Shown one piece after another: positions 46,635 through 55,227 of a stretch of 64,000 bases of DNA. The first letter of the stretch is position 1. Every line of letters begins with the position of its first letter. The notes beneath the pieces were generated by a model. The model worked only from the letters and a program-made list of their open reading frames with translations, was not told the DNA's origin and ran no database searches. The translations under genes and the position numbers were made by a program. Source of the DNA: a virus; IMG/VR virus record IMGVR_UViG_3300020477_001475, positions 44,475 to 108,474 of that record, one strand, 5' to 3'.

Positions 46635-47633
46635 TTATTTAATATTATTTATTGGTATTAATTTCTTAATATTTTCATCTACATGTTGTGGTACAAATCC
46701 TTTAATTTTTAAGAATTTATTCCATTTGAGTTTTTTTCCATATAGTTTATCTAAATTTGATTTATATTCTTCTATATTAGATAAACATTTTTTTCTACCT
46801 TTATTTAATGAATCTAAACCTTTAACACCTCTAATGACATGGAGTATTATCTCTGTTACTTTACCATGTTTTATCCAATTTCGTACTGCTGTATATAGTT
46901 TTGTATCTTCATAACTATATGGTAAAGCTATCTGATGACAGTCACCACCCTCATTATAATCATTACCTGTTTGAAATCCATATACTGGTTCACTTTCCCA
47001 GCATTTATCTATCCATTCAGTTTTTATACTTTTATCAGTATAAGTCCAAGTTTTATTTTTTGGTTTATTAGTTTTTAATCTATCCATAACTGCAGTTAAA
47101 ACTTTACCTTTGGAAACTTTATCTAAGTGCGGTTCACATTCTTTTAGAAAATCCTTGAAAGCTTTCTCTGAATTTTTCATTTCCTTCATTTCTACTGCTT
47201 CTATGATAGAGTTTTGTAAGTCGTGTTCTGTGTTATCCCATTTTGGTAATTTCCTATTAGACCAAATCCTTAAAGCTCTTTTTGATCTTGGAGTAGAACA
47301 TTCTACAACAATATGTGCATACCAATTAACATTACTTACTTCAAAATAACCATCTCTACCAAACCCATCAATTCTATCATAAATCCCATCAGTCCGTTCT
47401 TCAACAATTGGTATTGGTTGATTAAAATCTAAACCACCTTTAAATGATTTTTCTAATTTATCTACTCTATTTGTTATTTCATCATGTACTCTGTGTTGAC
47501 CATAAATCGTATCATTATTAACCATATTACGATGTAATATTTTAATACCTATAACTTTAATACCCTTAATTGGAATATCTGGTATATTAAACTTATCAAC
47601 ATTTCTTTCCAAATATTCTTTTGTTATTTTCAT
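46635..47633 (-). CDS. ParB/sulfiredoxin-fold-like protein
   Basis: This 332-aa protein starts at an ATG overlapping the clamp-loader stop. About residues 50-105 hold FNQPIPIVEERTDGIYDRIDGFGR, which resembles the ParB/sulfiredoxin-type fold (xxIxVVxxxDGxYxLxDGxxR). The C-terminal 200 residues are unrecognised. ParB-like phage proteins can act in DNA partition or modification; the gene is placed right after gp44 in the replication unit. Confidence 0.5.
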   Translation of the reverse strand: MKITKEYLERNVDKFNIPDIPIKGIKVIGIKILHRNMVNNDTIYGQHRVHDEITNRVDKLEKSFKGGLDFNQPIPIVEERTDGIYDRIDGFGRDGYFEVSNVNWYAHIVVECSTPRSKRALRIWSNRKLPKWDNTEHDLQNSIIEAVEMKEMKNSEKAFKDFLKECEPHLDKVSKGKVLTAVMDRLKTNKPKNKTWTYTDKSIKTEWIDKCWESEPVYGFQTGNDYNEGGDCHQIALPYSYEDTKLYTAVRNWIKHGKVTEIILHVIRGVKGLDSLNKGRKKCLSNIEEYKSNLDKLYGKKLKWNKFLKIKGFVPQHVDENIKKLIPINNIK

Positions 47634-48535
47634 TTAATTATCTCCATTATTTTAATCATTGTAGACATAAAGTTTATTTCTTTATCCACCACATTAACAT
47701 CTTGATATTGTCCTTGAGCAATAGCTAATATACATTCAGCATCTTTGCCATTTGAATAAGCACCAACATCATCATATAATAATCTATATAATTCCGAATA
47801 ATCACTTATAGAATTATCAGCAATCAACTGCCTAACATCAGTAAAATTATTACCATTAGACAAACATTCTAATAATTGTAATTTATAATTATTTTGAATA
47901 ATAGAACTATTATCAATCTTCAATTCACCACCAACCACTTGTCTTTGTGCAGAATTTATAACTCTACGAATATCTGGATATCCAGCGTTTACAATTAAAG
48001 CTACATCATCTAAATCATAAACAATACTTTCTTGATTTAAAATATTAACCATTTGTTGAGCTACCTCTTTTTTAGATGGTGGAACAACTTTGTATGATTG
48101 ACATCTCGATTGAATTGGATCGATTATTCTTTCTACATAATTACAAGTAAGAATGAACCGACAATGTTTTGAAAATGTTTCCATTAGGTTTCTTAACGCT
48201 GCTTGTGCATTTGGTGTAAGATAATCACACTCATCAAGAATCACAACTTTCAAATCTTTAAACCCAACAGAAGATGCAAATGTTTTAACTTTATTCCTGA
48301 CATCATCAACCTTATTTTCGTCAGAAGCATTTATATACATGTAATCACAATCAATGTTCTTAACAACTATCTTAGCAAGTGTGGTTTTACCTGTACCAGC
48401 TTTACCATAAAGTAAAAGGTGAGGTACATCTTCATTTTCTAAATATATACTCACCTTACTTTTAAGATGTTCATTACCTATATAAGTTGATAAATCAGTA
48501 GGTCTGTATTTTTCTACCCATAAACTATGACTCAT
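47630..48535 (-). CDS. Clamp-loader ATPase (gp44-like)
   Basis: This 301-aa AAA+ protein has YRPTDLSTYIG, Walker A GKAGTGKTT (residues 44-52), Walker B VVILDECD (97-104), and SRC (143-145), the arginine finger of clamp loaders. It opens and loads the sliding clamp. Length and motifs match T4 gp44 and RFC small subunits. It overlaps the sliding clamp gene by one base and the ParB-like gene by four. Confidence 0.95.
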   Translation of the reverse strand: MSHSLWVEKYRPTDLSTYIGNEHLKSKVSIYLENEDVPHLLLYGKAGTGKTTLAKIVVKNIDCDYMYINASDENKVDDVRNKVKTFASSVGFKDLKVVILDECDYLTPNAQAALRNLMETFSKHCRFILTCNYVERIIDPIQSRCQSYKVVPPSKKEVAQQMVNILNQESIVYDLDDVALIVNAGYPDIRRVINSAQRQVVGGELKIDNSSIIQNNYKLQLLECLSNGNNFTDVRQLIADNSISDYSELYRLLYDDVGAYSNGKDAECILAIAQGQYQDVNVVDKEINFMSTMIKIMEIIK

Positions 48536-49257
48536 TAATCATTATCCTGCATTGCAACTAAATAATAAGTAACATCAAAGTCGTCAACTTTAAAGTTCAT
48601 TTTCATTAAACCATCTTTAGCTACTTCTAAAATAGCTGATGTACACTCTTTATTAGCAACTAAAACTTCCTTGAATAAATTAGCGTTAAAAGAAATGGGT
48701 TTTTCCAAATCAGATTCAATTAAATTAGTTGGTATATTGATCCTATTTGTATTTGTAGATGAATAACCAATAATACAATCAACCGACCCATTATTAGAAA
48801 CTAATGTAAAACTATCAACATCAGATAAAGCAGATTTACCTTTAATAAATGTATTAACAAAATCACTATCCATCTTTATCTTAATACCAAATGGAGGTGT
48901 TCTTTTTAATTTAGGTGGCGTACCTATAACTGATGTTTCTGATAATGTATAATTAACAGATATATTATTATTATCATTTACTTTAAGTGATATAGGTTTA
49001 TCATTAACTTTATTCAACGATAATTTTATATCATCTCCTAAAACTCCAAGTAATTTATCTAATTGATCCGTAGAATAAATACCAACTTCACCATTTTCTA
49101 AATCAACACCACAAACTTCTAAATTACCCAATAAACTCTTATCAGCAGTGACAAATGATGTATTCAACACATTATCTTCCACTTTCCACACAACAGAATT
49201 AACATTACCAGATAAACCATATTTTTTAATAAACCCATTAAGTTTATTCTTTTTCAT
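48535..49257 (-). CDS. Sliding clamp (gp45-like)
   Basis: This 240-aa protein lies directly upstream of gp44 and downstream of the DNA polymerase gene in this transcription direction. Its length and the pattern of repeated beta-strand blocks (VVWKVEDNVLNTSFVTADKS, then FTLVSNNGSVDCIIGYS) fit T4 gp45, which forms the processivity ring. The sequence is divergent, so context contributes to this call. An AAGGAG SD precedes the ATG. Confidence 0.8.
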   Translation of the reverse strand: MKKNKLNGFIKKYGLSGNVNSVVWKVEDNVLNTSFVTADKSLLGNLEVCGVDLENGEVGIYSTDQLDKLLGVLGDDIKLSLNKVNDKPISLKVNDNNNISVNYTLSETSVIGTPPKLKRTPPFGIKIKMDSDFVNTFIKGKSALSDVDSFTLVSNNGSVDCIIGYSSTNTNRINIPTNLIESDLEKPISFNANLFKEVLVANKECTSAILEVAKDGLMKMNFKVDDFDVTYYLVAMQDND

Positions 49258-49295
49258 ATATCATTCTCCTTATTATATGATTATTTAATTATTAT

Positions 49296-49325
49296 AATAT
49301 AAAACTTTTTTAGAATATAAAACAA
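49296..49325 (-). promoter_or_regulatory. Promoter (TTGTTT - 18 bp - TATATT) for the sliding clamp
   Basis: On the minus strand TTGTTT (49320-49325), 18 bases, TATATT (49296-49301), with a leader of about 35 bases and an AAGGAG before the ATG at 49257. Same boxes and spacing as the Mom promoter but with a leader. Confidence 0.7.
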
Positions 49326-49332
49326 GCTTTTT

Positions 49333-51858
49333 TTAAAAAAATCTTTCAATAGAATTTTGTCTATCAGTAGGCATTTCCCAATTTAATGCATTATAAAACA
49401 TTATTATCTTCTTTTCCATAGCACCTTTGTATAACTTATCATAATTAGCATACTGCTTAATAAAATCCATAATTTCAGGTGGATCATCATAACCTTTAAA
49501 TGCTATAGCTTCAATACCATAAGAATTGTTTTTCAAATATATCCATTTTATTTTAGAACTATTTCTAATTGGTTCTATATTATTTAACCCAAAATGTTTT
49601 AATAAATCGTTATATTTAATAGAAGCTTTAACATGAACAGGAGTACCCTTCTTTAAATTACTAAATATAGATCCAGTGTTAGAAAATTTACTTCTCTTCT
49701 TATCCAAATACTTTTTCAAACCTTTAACACCAGTTGGTAATGCTATGTCTTCAATAGGTTCGGTTTTCATACTCTTTTTAAATTTCATTATAATATCATC
49801 AATGTCATCTTTTGGTTCATTTGATAATATCATTTGTAACACATTTTTCATTAAATCTCTCATCGCTGGTGGGAAATTACTTCTAACAATATCTAAACCT
49901 TTAACATCAAGTTTATCACATTTAACACCACCATCATTAATAATCCATTGACCATATCTTTTCTTTGTAACCCAAAATGCTGATTTGGCAACACACTCTT
50001 GTTTGATATCAAATCTATGATCACCTTTAATATTCAAAAACTTTTTAGCAAAATAATTATAACTATTATTAATAAAATCTTGAACTTCTTTAGCAACATC
50101 CAATATTTGTGTTGTCATAAATTCTTCATTATTAACATCTACATCTGGAAATCTTTTTTTAACAAGTGGTAAAGCCGGATAGAATACAGAATCAGTATCT
50201 GTATAAATACAATAATCTTCCTTATCATCAAGTTCTTTATTATAATAATGATTAGCTATCTTCTCTGTAAATTTTATTAATTCTTGTCCTGTTAATGTAG
50301 TAGCTTCAGCATTATCAACATCATAAAATCTGAATACAGGTAATCCTAACACACCATACAGAGAATTAAGAATAATCTTTTGAATATGTTGTCTTCTTTT
50401 AAAATAACCATATTTTTCATCATCACCTTCATTACCATATTTTTTCATAAGAGTTTTATATTCAACTCTTTCATTAAACCATTTTTCCAATAATACAGGA
50501 ATCAATCCCTTCCTATCATTTCTATATAATATACCATTAGAAGATATAGTTATATTATTTTCACTAAATAATTTTTTTAATTGTATTTCATCGAATGTAC
50601 CTTGTATCCTATTATTCTTTTCCAACGAATATGTTTTCGATGTACCCCTGATAAATTCTTCTGCATCCCAGCCAATCAATTTACCCAACTTCATTTCAGG
50701 TGATATATTTAAAGACATAATAACTGAAGGGTACATTGATGTCAAATCTAAATCATAAACCCAATCATATCTACCAGATTTTGGATCTTTTACATATGCC
50801 CCACTAAATTTTTCATCATCACTTTTCATTTTAGCACCAAACTTTTTGTTTGGGGCTATAACACCAACCTTCTTCATATAAACCAACATAGCACCTTCGA
50901 GATACCTACTACTATAAAAATTATCTTCATAAGGTACATGACCAAGATGACTAACACCACGAGCCAAATCAATAAATTTTAATTTATCATCTAATGCCTT
51001 TACAATAATAACATCATTTAAATTATATTCCACATATTTGTTTATATCGGTTTCATATAAATCTTGTAAAGTTCCCTCATACTCAATCTTACCAATACCA
51101 ACTTCAAGTTGACCTATGAAATCTAATCTATATGATGATTGTTGTGTATATGTAAACCATCTATACAATTTAAGATAATCAAGACATGATACACCAGCTA
51201 TTTTATACATTTTTCTGGAATCATTATAATAAACTTCACCTATGGGAGATAAAGTATTGGCAAAACTTTCACCCATAACCCTTTTAGTTCTATTATACAA
51301 ATATGGTATATCAAAACCATCTATATTCCAACCACTCAATATAGTTGGGTTTATTTCTAGATACTTTTGATAAAACCTCTGCAATAATTCTTCTTCACTA
51401 CCAAAAGCTTCTATAGTAGTTTTTTTATGAATTGAATTTTTGATATTTCCTAATATCAAACAAGTATAACTGTCAGCAACTTTATCATATAATGCTATAG
51501 ATGTTATTTTATTTTTAGCTATTGATGGATCTGGAAATCCATCAGTAACTTCAACTTCAATATCAAAAAATACTTCTCTGTGTCCAGTAGAAGATTCATC
51601 TGAATCACCATATCTATCAACTAATATTCGTGTTTCAACTGGAACATCAGATTCAAATACTCTGCCGTTTTCTAAATCTTCTTGTTCCCAATAATTAACT
51701 TTCTTCAATTTATCACCATATAAAGATTTATATGTTCCACTAGCAGATTTTAAGTACGCATATGGTTTGTAAATAAATTTTTGATAACCAACTTGATCAT
51801 CCCACAAGTGAACTTCTGAACCTTTAGCTAATCTTTTAACAAAAATGTTTTGATACAT
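49333..51858 (-). CDS. Family B DNA polymerase (gp43-like)
   Basis: This 841-aa enzyme has the 3'-5' exonuclease motif VFFDIEVE (Asp99, Glu101), DLDLTSMYPS near residue 369-378 (polymerase motif A), KIILNSLYG (about 494-502, motif B) and YTDTDSVFY (552-560, motif C). A QNSIERFF-like C-terminus resembles a clamp-binding peptide. It is closest in layout to T4 gp43. Its promoter places the transcript start at about the ATG, with no SD. Confidence 0.95.
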   Translation of the reverse strand: MYQNIFVKRLAKGSEVHLWDDQVGYQKFIYKPYAYLKSASGTYKSLYGDKLKKVNYWEQEDLENGRVFESDVPVETRILVDRYGDSDESSTGHREVFFDIEVEVTDGFPDPSIAKNKITSIALYDKVADSYTCLILGNIKNSIHKKTTIEAFGSEEELLQRFYQKYLEINPTILSGWNIDGFDIPYLYNRTKRVMGESFANTLSPIGEVYYNDSRKMYKIAGVSCLDYLKLYRWFTYTQQSSYRLDFIGQLEVGIGKIEYEGTLQDLYETDINKYVEYNLNDVIIVKALDDKLKFIDLARGVSHLGHVPYEDNFYSSRYLEGAMLVYMKKVGVIAPNKKFGAKMKSDDEKFSGAYVKDPKSGRYDWVYDLDLTSMYPSVIMSLNISPEMKLGKLIGWDAEEFIRGTSKTYSLEKNNRIQGTFDEIQLKKLFSENNITISSNGILYRNDRKGLIPVLLEKWFNERVEYKTLMKKYGNEGDDEKYGYFKRRQHIQKIILNSLYGVLGLPVFRFYDVDNAEATTLTGQELIKFTEKIANHYYNKELDDKEDYCIYTDTDSVFYPALPLVKKRFPDVDVNNEEFMTTQILDVAKEVQDFINNSYNYFAKKFLNIKGDHRFDIKQECVAKSAFWVTKKRYGQWIINDGGVKCDKLDVKGLDIVRSNFPPAMRDLMKNVLQMILSNEPKDDIDDIIMKFKKSMKTEPIEDIALPTGVKGLKKYLDKKRSKFSNTGSIFSNLKKGTPVHVKASIKYNDLLKHFGLNNIEPIRNSSKIKWIYLKNNSYGIEAIAFKGYDDPPEIMDFIKQYANYDKLYKGAMEKKIIMFYNALNWEMPTDRQNSIERFF

Positions 51859-51863
51859 ATTAT

Positions 51864-51893
51864 AATTTATAACCTTTTTTAGATATAAAACAA
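51864..51893 (-). promoter_or_regulatory. Promoter for DNA polymerase (TTGTTT - 18 bp - TAAATT)
   Basis: On the minus strand TTGTTT (51888-51893), an 18-base spacer and TAAATT (51864-51869; TATAAA overlaps it at 16-base spacing) are followed by five bases and the ATG at 51858. No SD precedes the ATG, so a leaderless or very short leader is predicted. Confidence 0.6.
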
Positions 51894-51896
51894 GTA

Positions 51897-52769
51897 TTAT
51901 TTATATAGGCTGAAATATCTTTCACCCCTATCACATAGAATTGTAACTACAACTCCATTGGGATTATGTTTTTCAATCCACCGTTCAGATGCTAACACAT
52001 TGGCTCCAGCCGATATACCAACAAATAAACCATTCTCTTTCGCAAGTCTTAATGCTCTTTCTTTAGCTTCTTCTGTAGATATAGTTATAACTTCACCCAC
52101 TTTATCTAAATCTACTAAAAACTTTGAACCATCACCAATACCTTGTATTCCGTGAAGTCCTTTTTCACCACCACTCATTACAGGAGATTCTGCAGGTTCT
52201 ACTGCTACAATTTTTGTTTTAAGATTTCTTTCTTCAACACCTTTTTGTAAACCCATTAAAGTTCCACCAGTTCCAGTACCAGCAATAAAAGCTGATATTT
52301 CTTGATTGAATTTTATCTGTGATGCATCGTTTAGGATTTCTTCAAATGTTGTCTTATGGTGACATTCAATGTTTAATGGATTATTAAATTGATTTAACTC
52401 AACATAACCATACCATTGAGCTAATTCTTCTTTATATCTAATAGCTTCATCAAAATCACCAGCATCAACTTCTTCTAAATCTGCTCCAAAGAACTTCATC
52501 ATCTTTTTTCGTTCTTCTGACATATCTGATGGCATAACGATTACACATTTATATCCTCGTTCTGCACACATCATAGCTAATGATATACCTGTGTTACCAC
52601 TTGTAGCTTCTATAATAGTATCACCTTTTTTTAATAATCCATCTTTTTCATATCTATCAAGAATATATTTAACAGGTCTATCCTTTATAGAACCACCAGG
52701 ATTGATAGCTTCTAACTTACCATATAACTTATCTGACAATTTTATCAGAGGTGTATTTCCTACTTCCAT
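51897..52769 (-). CDS. Cysteine synthase (CysK/CysM-like)
   Basis: This 290-aa PLP enzyme has NPGGSIKDRP with Lys29 as the cofactor lysine, EATSGNTGISLA for the substrate loop and GTGTGGTLMG for the phosphate loop. It makes cysteine from O-acetylserine (or a phosphoserine-type donor) and sulfide. Full length compared with the family. In a phage that encodes very Cys-rich proteins, it may meet their demand for cysteine. It lies between the DNA polymerase promoter and a coiled-coil gene. Confidence 0.9.
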   Translation of the reverse strand: MEVGNTPLIKLSDKLYGKLEAINPGGSIKDRPVKYILDRYEKDGLLKKGDTIIEATSGNTGISLAMMCAERGYKCVIVMPSDMSEERKKMMKFFGADLEEVDAGDFDEAIRYKEELAQWYGYVELNQFNNPLNIECHHKTTFEEILNDASQIKFNQEISAFIAGTGTGGTLMGLQKGVEERNLKTKIVAVEPAESPVMSGGEKGLHGIQGIGDGSKFLVDLDKVGEVITISTEEAKERALRLAKENGLFVGISAGANVLASERWIEKHNPNGVVVTILCDRGERYFSLYK

Positions 52770-52770
52770 T

Positions 52771-53031
52771 TTATGACTCCAATTCCTCTATCTTATTTTC
52801 TAGAACTTTTATTTGTATTTGTTTATTTCTCATATCAAAATGATAATGTTGTTTCAATTCTTCATATTTTTCTTTCAATTCATTATATTTTTCAATTGAA
52901 ACTGCAACAGTTTCCATACCATGATATGAACTTTCATTTAATCCACAAAACCCATATGGATTTTTCTTTGGCGTTTTCCAATCTTTTCCTTTTGGGAATT
53001 TCTTTCTATAACTTTCTTCGTATTTATCCAT
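52771..53031 (-). CDS. Coiled-coil small protein
   Basis: This 86-aa protein has a basic start (YRKKFPKGKDWKTPKK), then a heptad-rich helix (IEKYNELKEKYEELKQHY). The promoter at 53039 has its -10 seven bases before the ATG, so it may be leaderless. Its stop is one base from the cysteine synthase start. Function not recognised. Confidence 0.6.
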   Translation of the reverse strand: MDKYEESYRKKFPKGKDWKTPKKNPYGFCGLNESSYHGMETVAVSIEKYNELKEKYEELKQHYHFDMRNKQIQIKVLENKIEELES

Positions 53032-53038
53032 AGGTGTT

Positions 53039-53068
53039 AATATATAACATTTTCAGGTATAAAGTCAA
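53039..53068 (-). promoter_or_regulatory. Promoter (TTGACT - 18 bp - TATATT)
   Basis: On the minus strand, TTGACT (53063-53068), 18 bases, TATATT (53039-53044) and then seven bases to the ATG at 53031. It likely drives the coiled-coil protein and cysteine synthase. Confidence 0.7.
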
Positions 53069-53081
53069 GCATTTTTTATTA

Positions 53082-53336
53082 TTATGTGGGAATATTTTCT
53101 TGAGGTTGTATAGGATAAACAAATTGACATTGTGAACCACATACATTTATATTTCTACCCATCAAACAACACATAGAAATTGACAAATCGTTTATTGTTA
53201 TTTCACCATCACCATCATAGTCATTGAATTTAACACAATGTGAAGAATTACATATATCAATACCTGATTGTGCAACATTACAGTCTCCACCACAACCACC
53301 ATAAAACCACATTAAAGCTTCACTATAAGTTGACAT
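53082..53336 (-). CDS. Small dockerin/EF-hand-like protein
   Basis: This 84-aa protein carries one calcium-binding loop NDYDGDGEITINDLSI (about residues 37-52), as in dockerins, flanked by cysteines (GGCGGDCN, MCCLMGR). It has no signal peptide. It stops before a promoter and overlaps the next LTD/dockerin gene by one base. Confidence 0.7.
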   Translation of the reverse strand: MSTYSEALMWFYGGCGGDCNVAQSGIDICNSSHCVKFNDYDGDGEITINDLSISMCCLMGRNINVCGSQCQFVYPIQPQENIPT

Positions 53337-54448
53337 TATTTTCTCCTCCCAGGCCTATACCCACCTTTTCTCTTTTTTATTCTTTTACCACCATTTCCTT
53401 TGTGTGCATTCATCCCAACATTAACACTTTGATTTAAATATTGTGAAATAGTCAATGGTGTTCTTTCTACCGGTACCTTTTTAGTACCCTTTCTTTTAGT
53501 AGTTACCACAGGGGGTATTGGCGTTTGTTGTGTTGTAAGTTGATTGATAATTTGATTACCTTGAGTTGTATTTGGTCCTAATATACTATTAACTAAATTA
53601 ACAATATCAACTACATTTACTGTTCCATCACTATTAACATCTGCATTTTGAAGTGCTTGACCAACTAAATTATTACTACCCAATACATGATTTACAATTT
53701 GAACTATATCTACAACATTTACAACACCGTCTAAATTTGTATCACCTACTAAACCTTCCACTACAAAATTTTGTTCATAATCAGGAGTGGGATATCCTGG
53801 TGATGCATTATTTGAAAAAGTTGTGGGTGTCCAACTATTAGGATTATATGGATCAGTCAATGATATGGATTTAGTACCTCCCACATTAGTATTCCCATCA
53901 TCCGTATATTGAACATAAGTATGTGCATTAGTATAGTTACCTGTCCACTTACCTGTTGTATTATTAGTTGGTGGAGAAATATTTGATGGAAACAGAGCAA
54001 TTAAATCACAATCCCCATTTTGATGTGAGCAATCATAATCACCACAACCATGATTAGAAGTATTAGCTGGTTGATTAGAATCATTATACCCCATAACATA
54101 ACAAGGAGGATCTGGATTAGGGAAATTATTAATATTTTTATCATATATATCAGTACAATTCAAACCACCACATGGAGATGGAGATTCATATACAACTAAA
54201 AATTCTCCAGGTGGTAATATACAATCATTATTACAATAATTGGCAGTACCTGTCCAACCACCTTGACCTTGATAACATAAATCAAAATCAATCCATTTAT
54301 CGTCTTCATATCCACAATCAGTATTCCCAGGATGTCCATTATAACCAACAAACTTCCAACCACTTAAAGGTACTGGTGTATTACCAGCATTAAATATTTC
54401 AATCCATTCTGGTTCTGATTTTGATGATATTTCTGTTATTACAATCAT
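53336..54448 (-). CDS. LTD plus dockerin protein with basic tail
   Basis: This 370-aa protein has an N-terminal lamin-tail domain: MIVITEISSKSEPEWIEIFN, then PLSGWKFVG and PPGEFLVVYE. Two dockerin repeats follow near residues 228-295 (GDTNLDGVVNVVDIVQIVN and ADVNSDGTVNVVDIVNLVN). A Lys/Arg-rich tail (GGKRIKKRKGGYRPGRRK) ends it. No signal peptide is seen. The basic tail and dockerins suggest anchoring in a structure; its partner could be the cohesin-like domain at 59946. Confidence 0.85.
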   Translation of the reverse strand: MIVITEISSKSEPEWIEIFNAGNTPVPLSGWKFVGYNGHPGNTDCGYEDDKWIDFDLCYQGQGGWTGTANYCNNDCILPPGEFLVVYESPSPCGGLNCTDIYDKNINNFPNPDPPCYVMGYNDSNQPANTSNHGCGDYDCSHQNGDCDLIALFPSNISPPTNNTTGKWTGNYTNAHTYVQYTDDGNTNVGGTKSISLTDPYNPNSWTPTTFSNNASPGYPTPDYEQNFVVEGLVGDTNLDGVVNVVDIVQIVNHVLGSNNLVGQALQNADVNSDGTVNVVDIVNLVNSILGPNTTQGNQIINQLTTQQTPIPPVVTTKRKGTKKVPVERTPLTISQYLNQSVNVGMNAHKGNGGKRIKKRKGGYRPGRRK

Positions 54449-55215
54449 TTATCCATAAACCTATCATAAGGTGTTTTTTCATAATTTCTGGTAGAACTTC
54501 TATTCCAACTTACTGGCATATCATTTATAAGTTCAAATGATCTGGGATTATAATTTGCACCAGATTTTATTCTATCCAATTGTTTATCCGACATAGATTT
54601 CCCATCCCTAATAAATAAATATTTTGAACCTCTAACTTTTTTAGAAATTCCAGTAAAATCTTTATATATTATATTATTTATAAGCATTTTATCCACAATA
54701 CCAATACTTTGATGATTAACTAATTGCATATGTTTAATTTTTGTTGCATTACCCATGTTCGCTGACGACCACATTTCTTTTCTTTCTTCAAAAGCTGGTA
54801 TTTCCAAATAATATAAATCCATAAAAAATCTGTGATCCATATGAGCATACCACATACCTTCATATATAATTTTTTCAACTAACTTGGCATCAAATTTTAT
54901 ACCAGGTTTGGGAACCATAACTACATCTATATCCCATGTAGGATATTCATATAACCAAGAACCAGTTAACCAATAATCATATAAATCATAATGTGCTATT
55001 TTACTAAAACTTTTTCTCCACCTTTTAAATAATAATTCATTTGGTTTATAAAAAGTTCCACTTGTAATTAACGGACCTATTTCAATTGAATTCACATTCC
55101 TACTTAAATTTTTTCTACTGATTGGGAATATCTTACCATCATTATGCTTTTTAATTCTAGAACGATTAGAATTATTGAAAAAAGATCTATCTCTATTTAT
55201 AATTTTTTTTAACAT
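54445..55215 (-). CDS. Nucleotidyltransferase-fold protein
   Basis: This 256-aa protein has YWLTGSWLYEYPTWDIDVVM (about residues 80-100), the GS-x8-DxD motif of the nucleotidyltransferase superfamily (as in minimal NTases and poly(A) polymerases). The rest is basic and Tyr-rich. It sits between surface proteins. A role in tagging nucleotides onto another protein or RNA is possible but unproven. Confidence 0.65.
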   Translation of the reverse strand: MLKKIINRDRSFFNNSNRSRIKKHNDGKIFPISRKNLSRNVNSIEIGPLITSGTFYKPNELLFKRWRKSFSKIAHYDLYDYWLTGSWLYEYPTWDIDVVMVPKPGIKFDAKLVEKIIYEGMWYAHMDHRFFMDLYYLEIPAFEERKEMWSSANMGNATKIKHMQLVNHQSIGIVDKMLINNIIYKDFTGISKKVRGSKYLFIRDGKSMSDKQLDRIKSGANYNPRSFELINDMPVSWNRSSTRNYEKTPYDRFMDK

Positions 55216-55227
55216 AAAATATTCTCC

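Noticed and set aside
49258-49332. A terminator between DNA polymerase and sliding clamp
   Set aside because: There are T/A runs but no GC-containing stem; I read it as a promoter.
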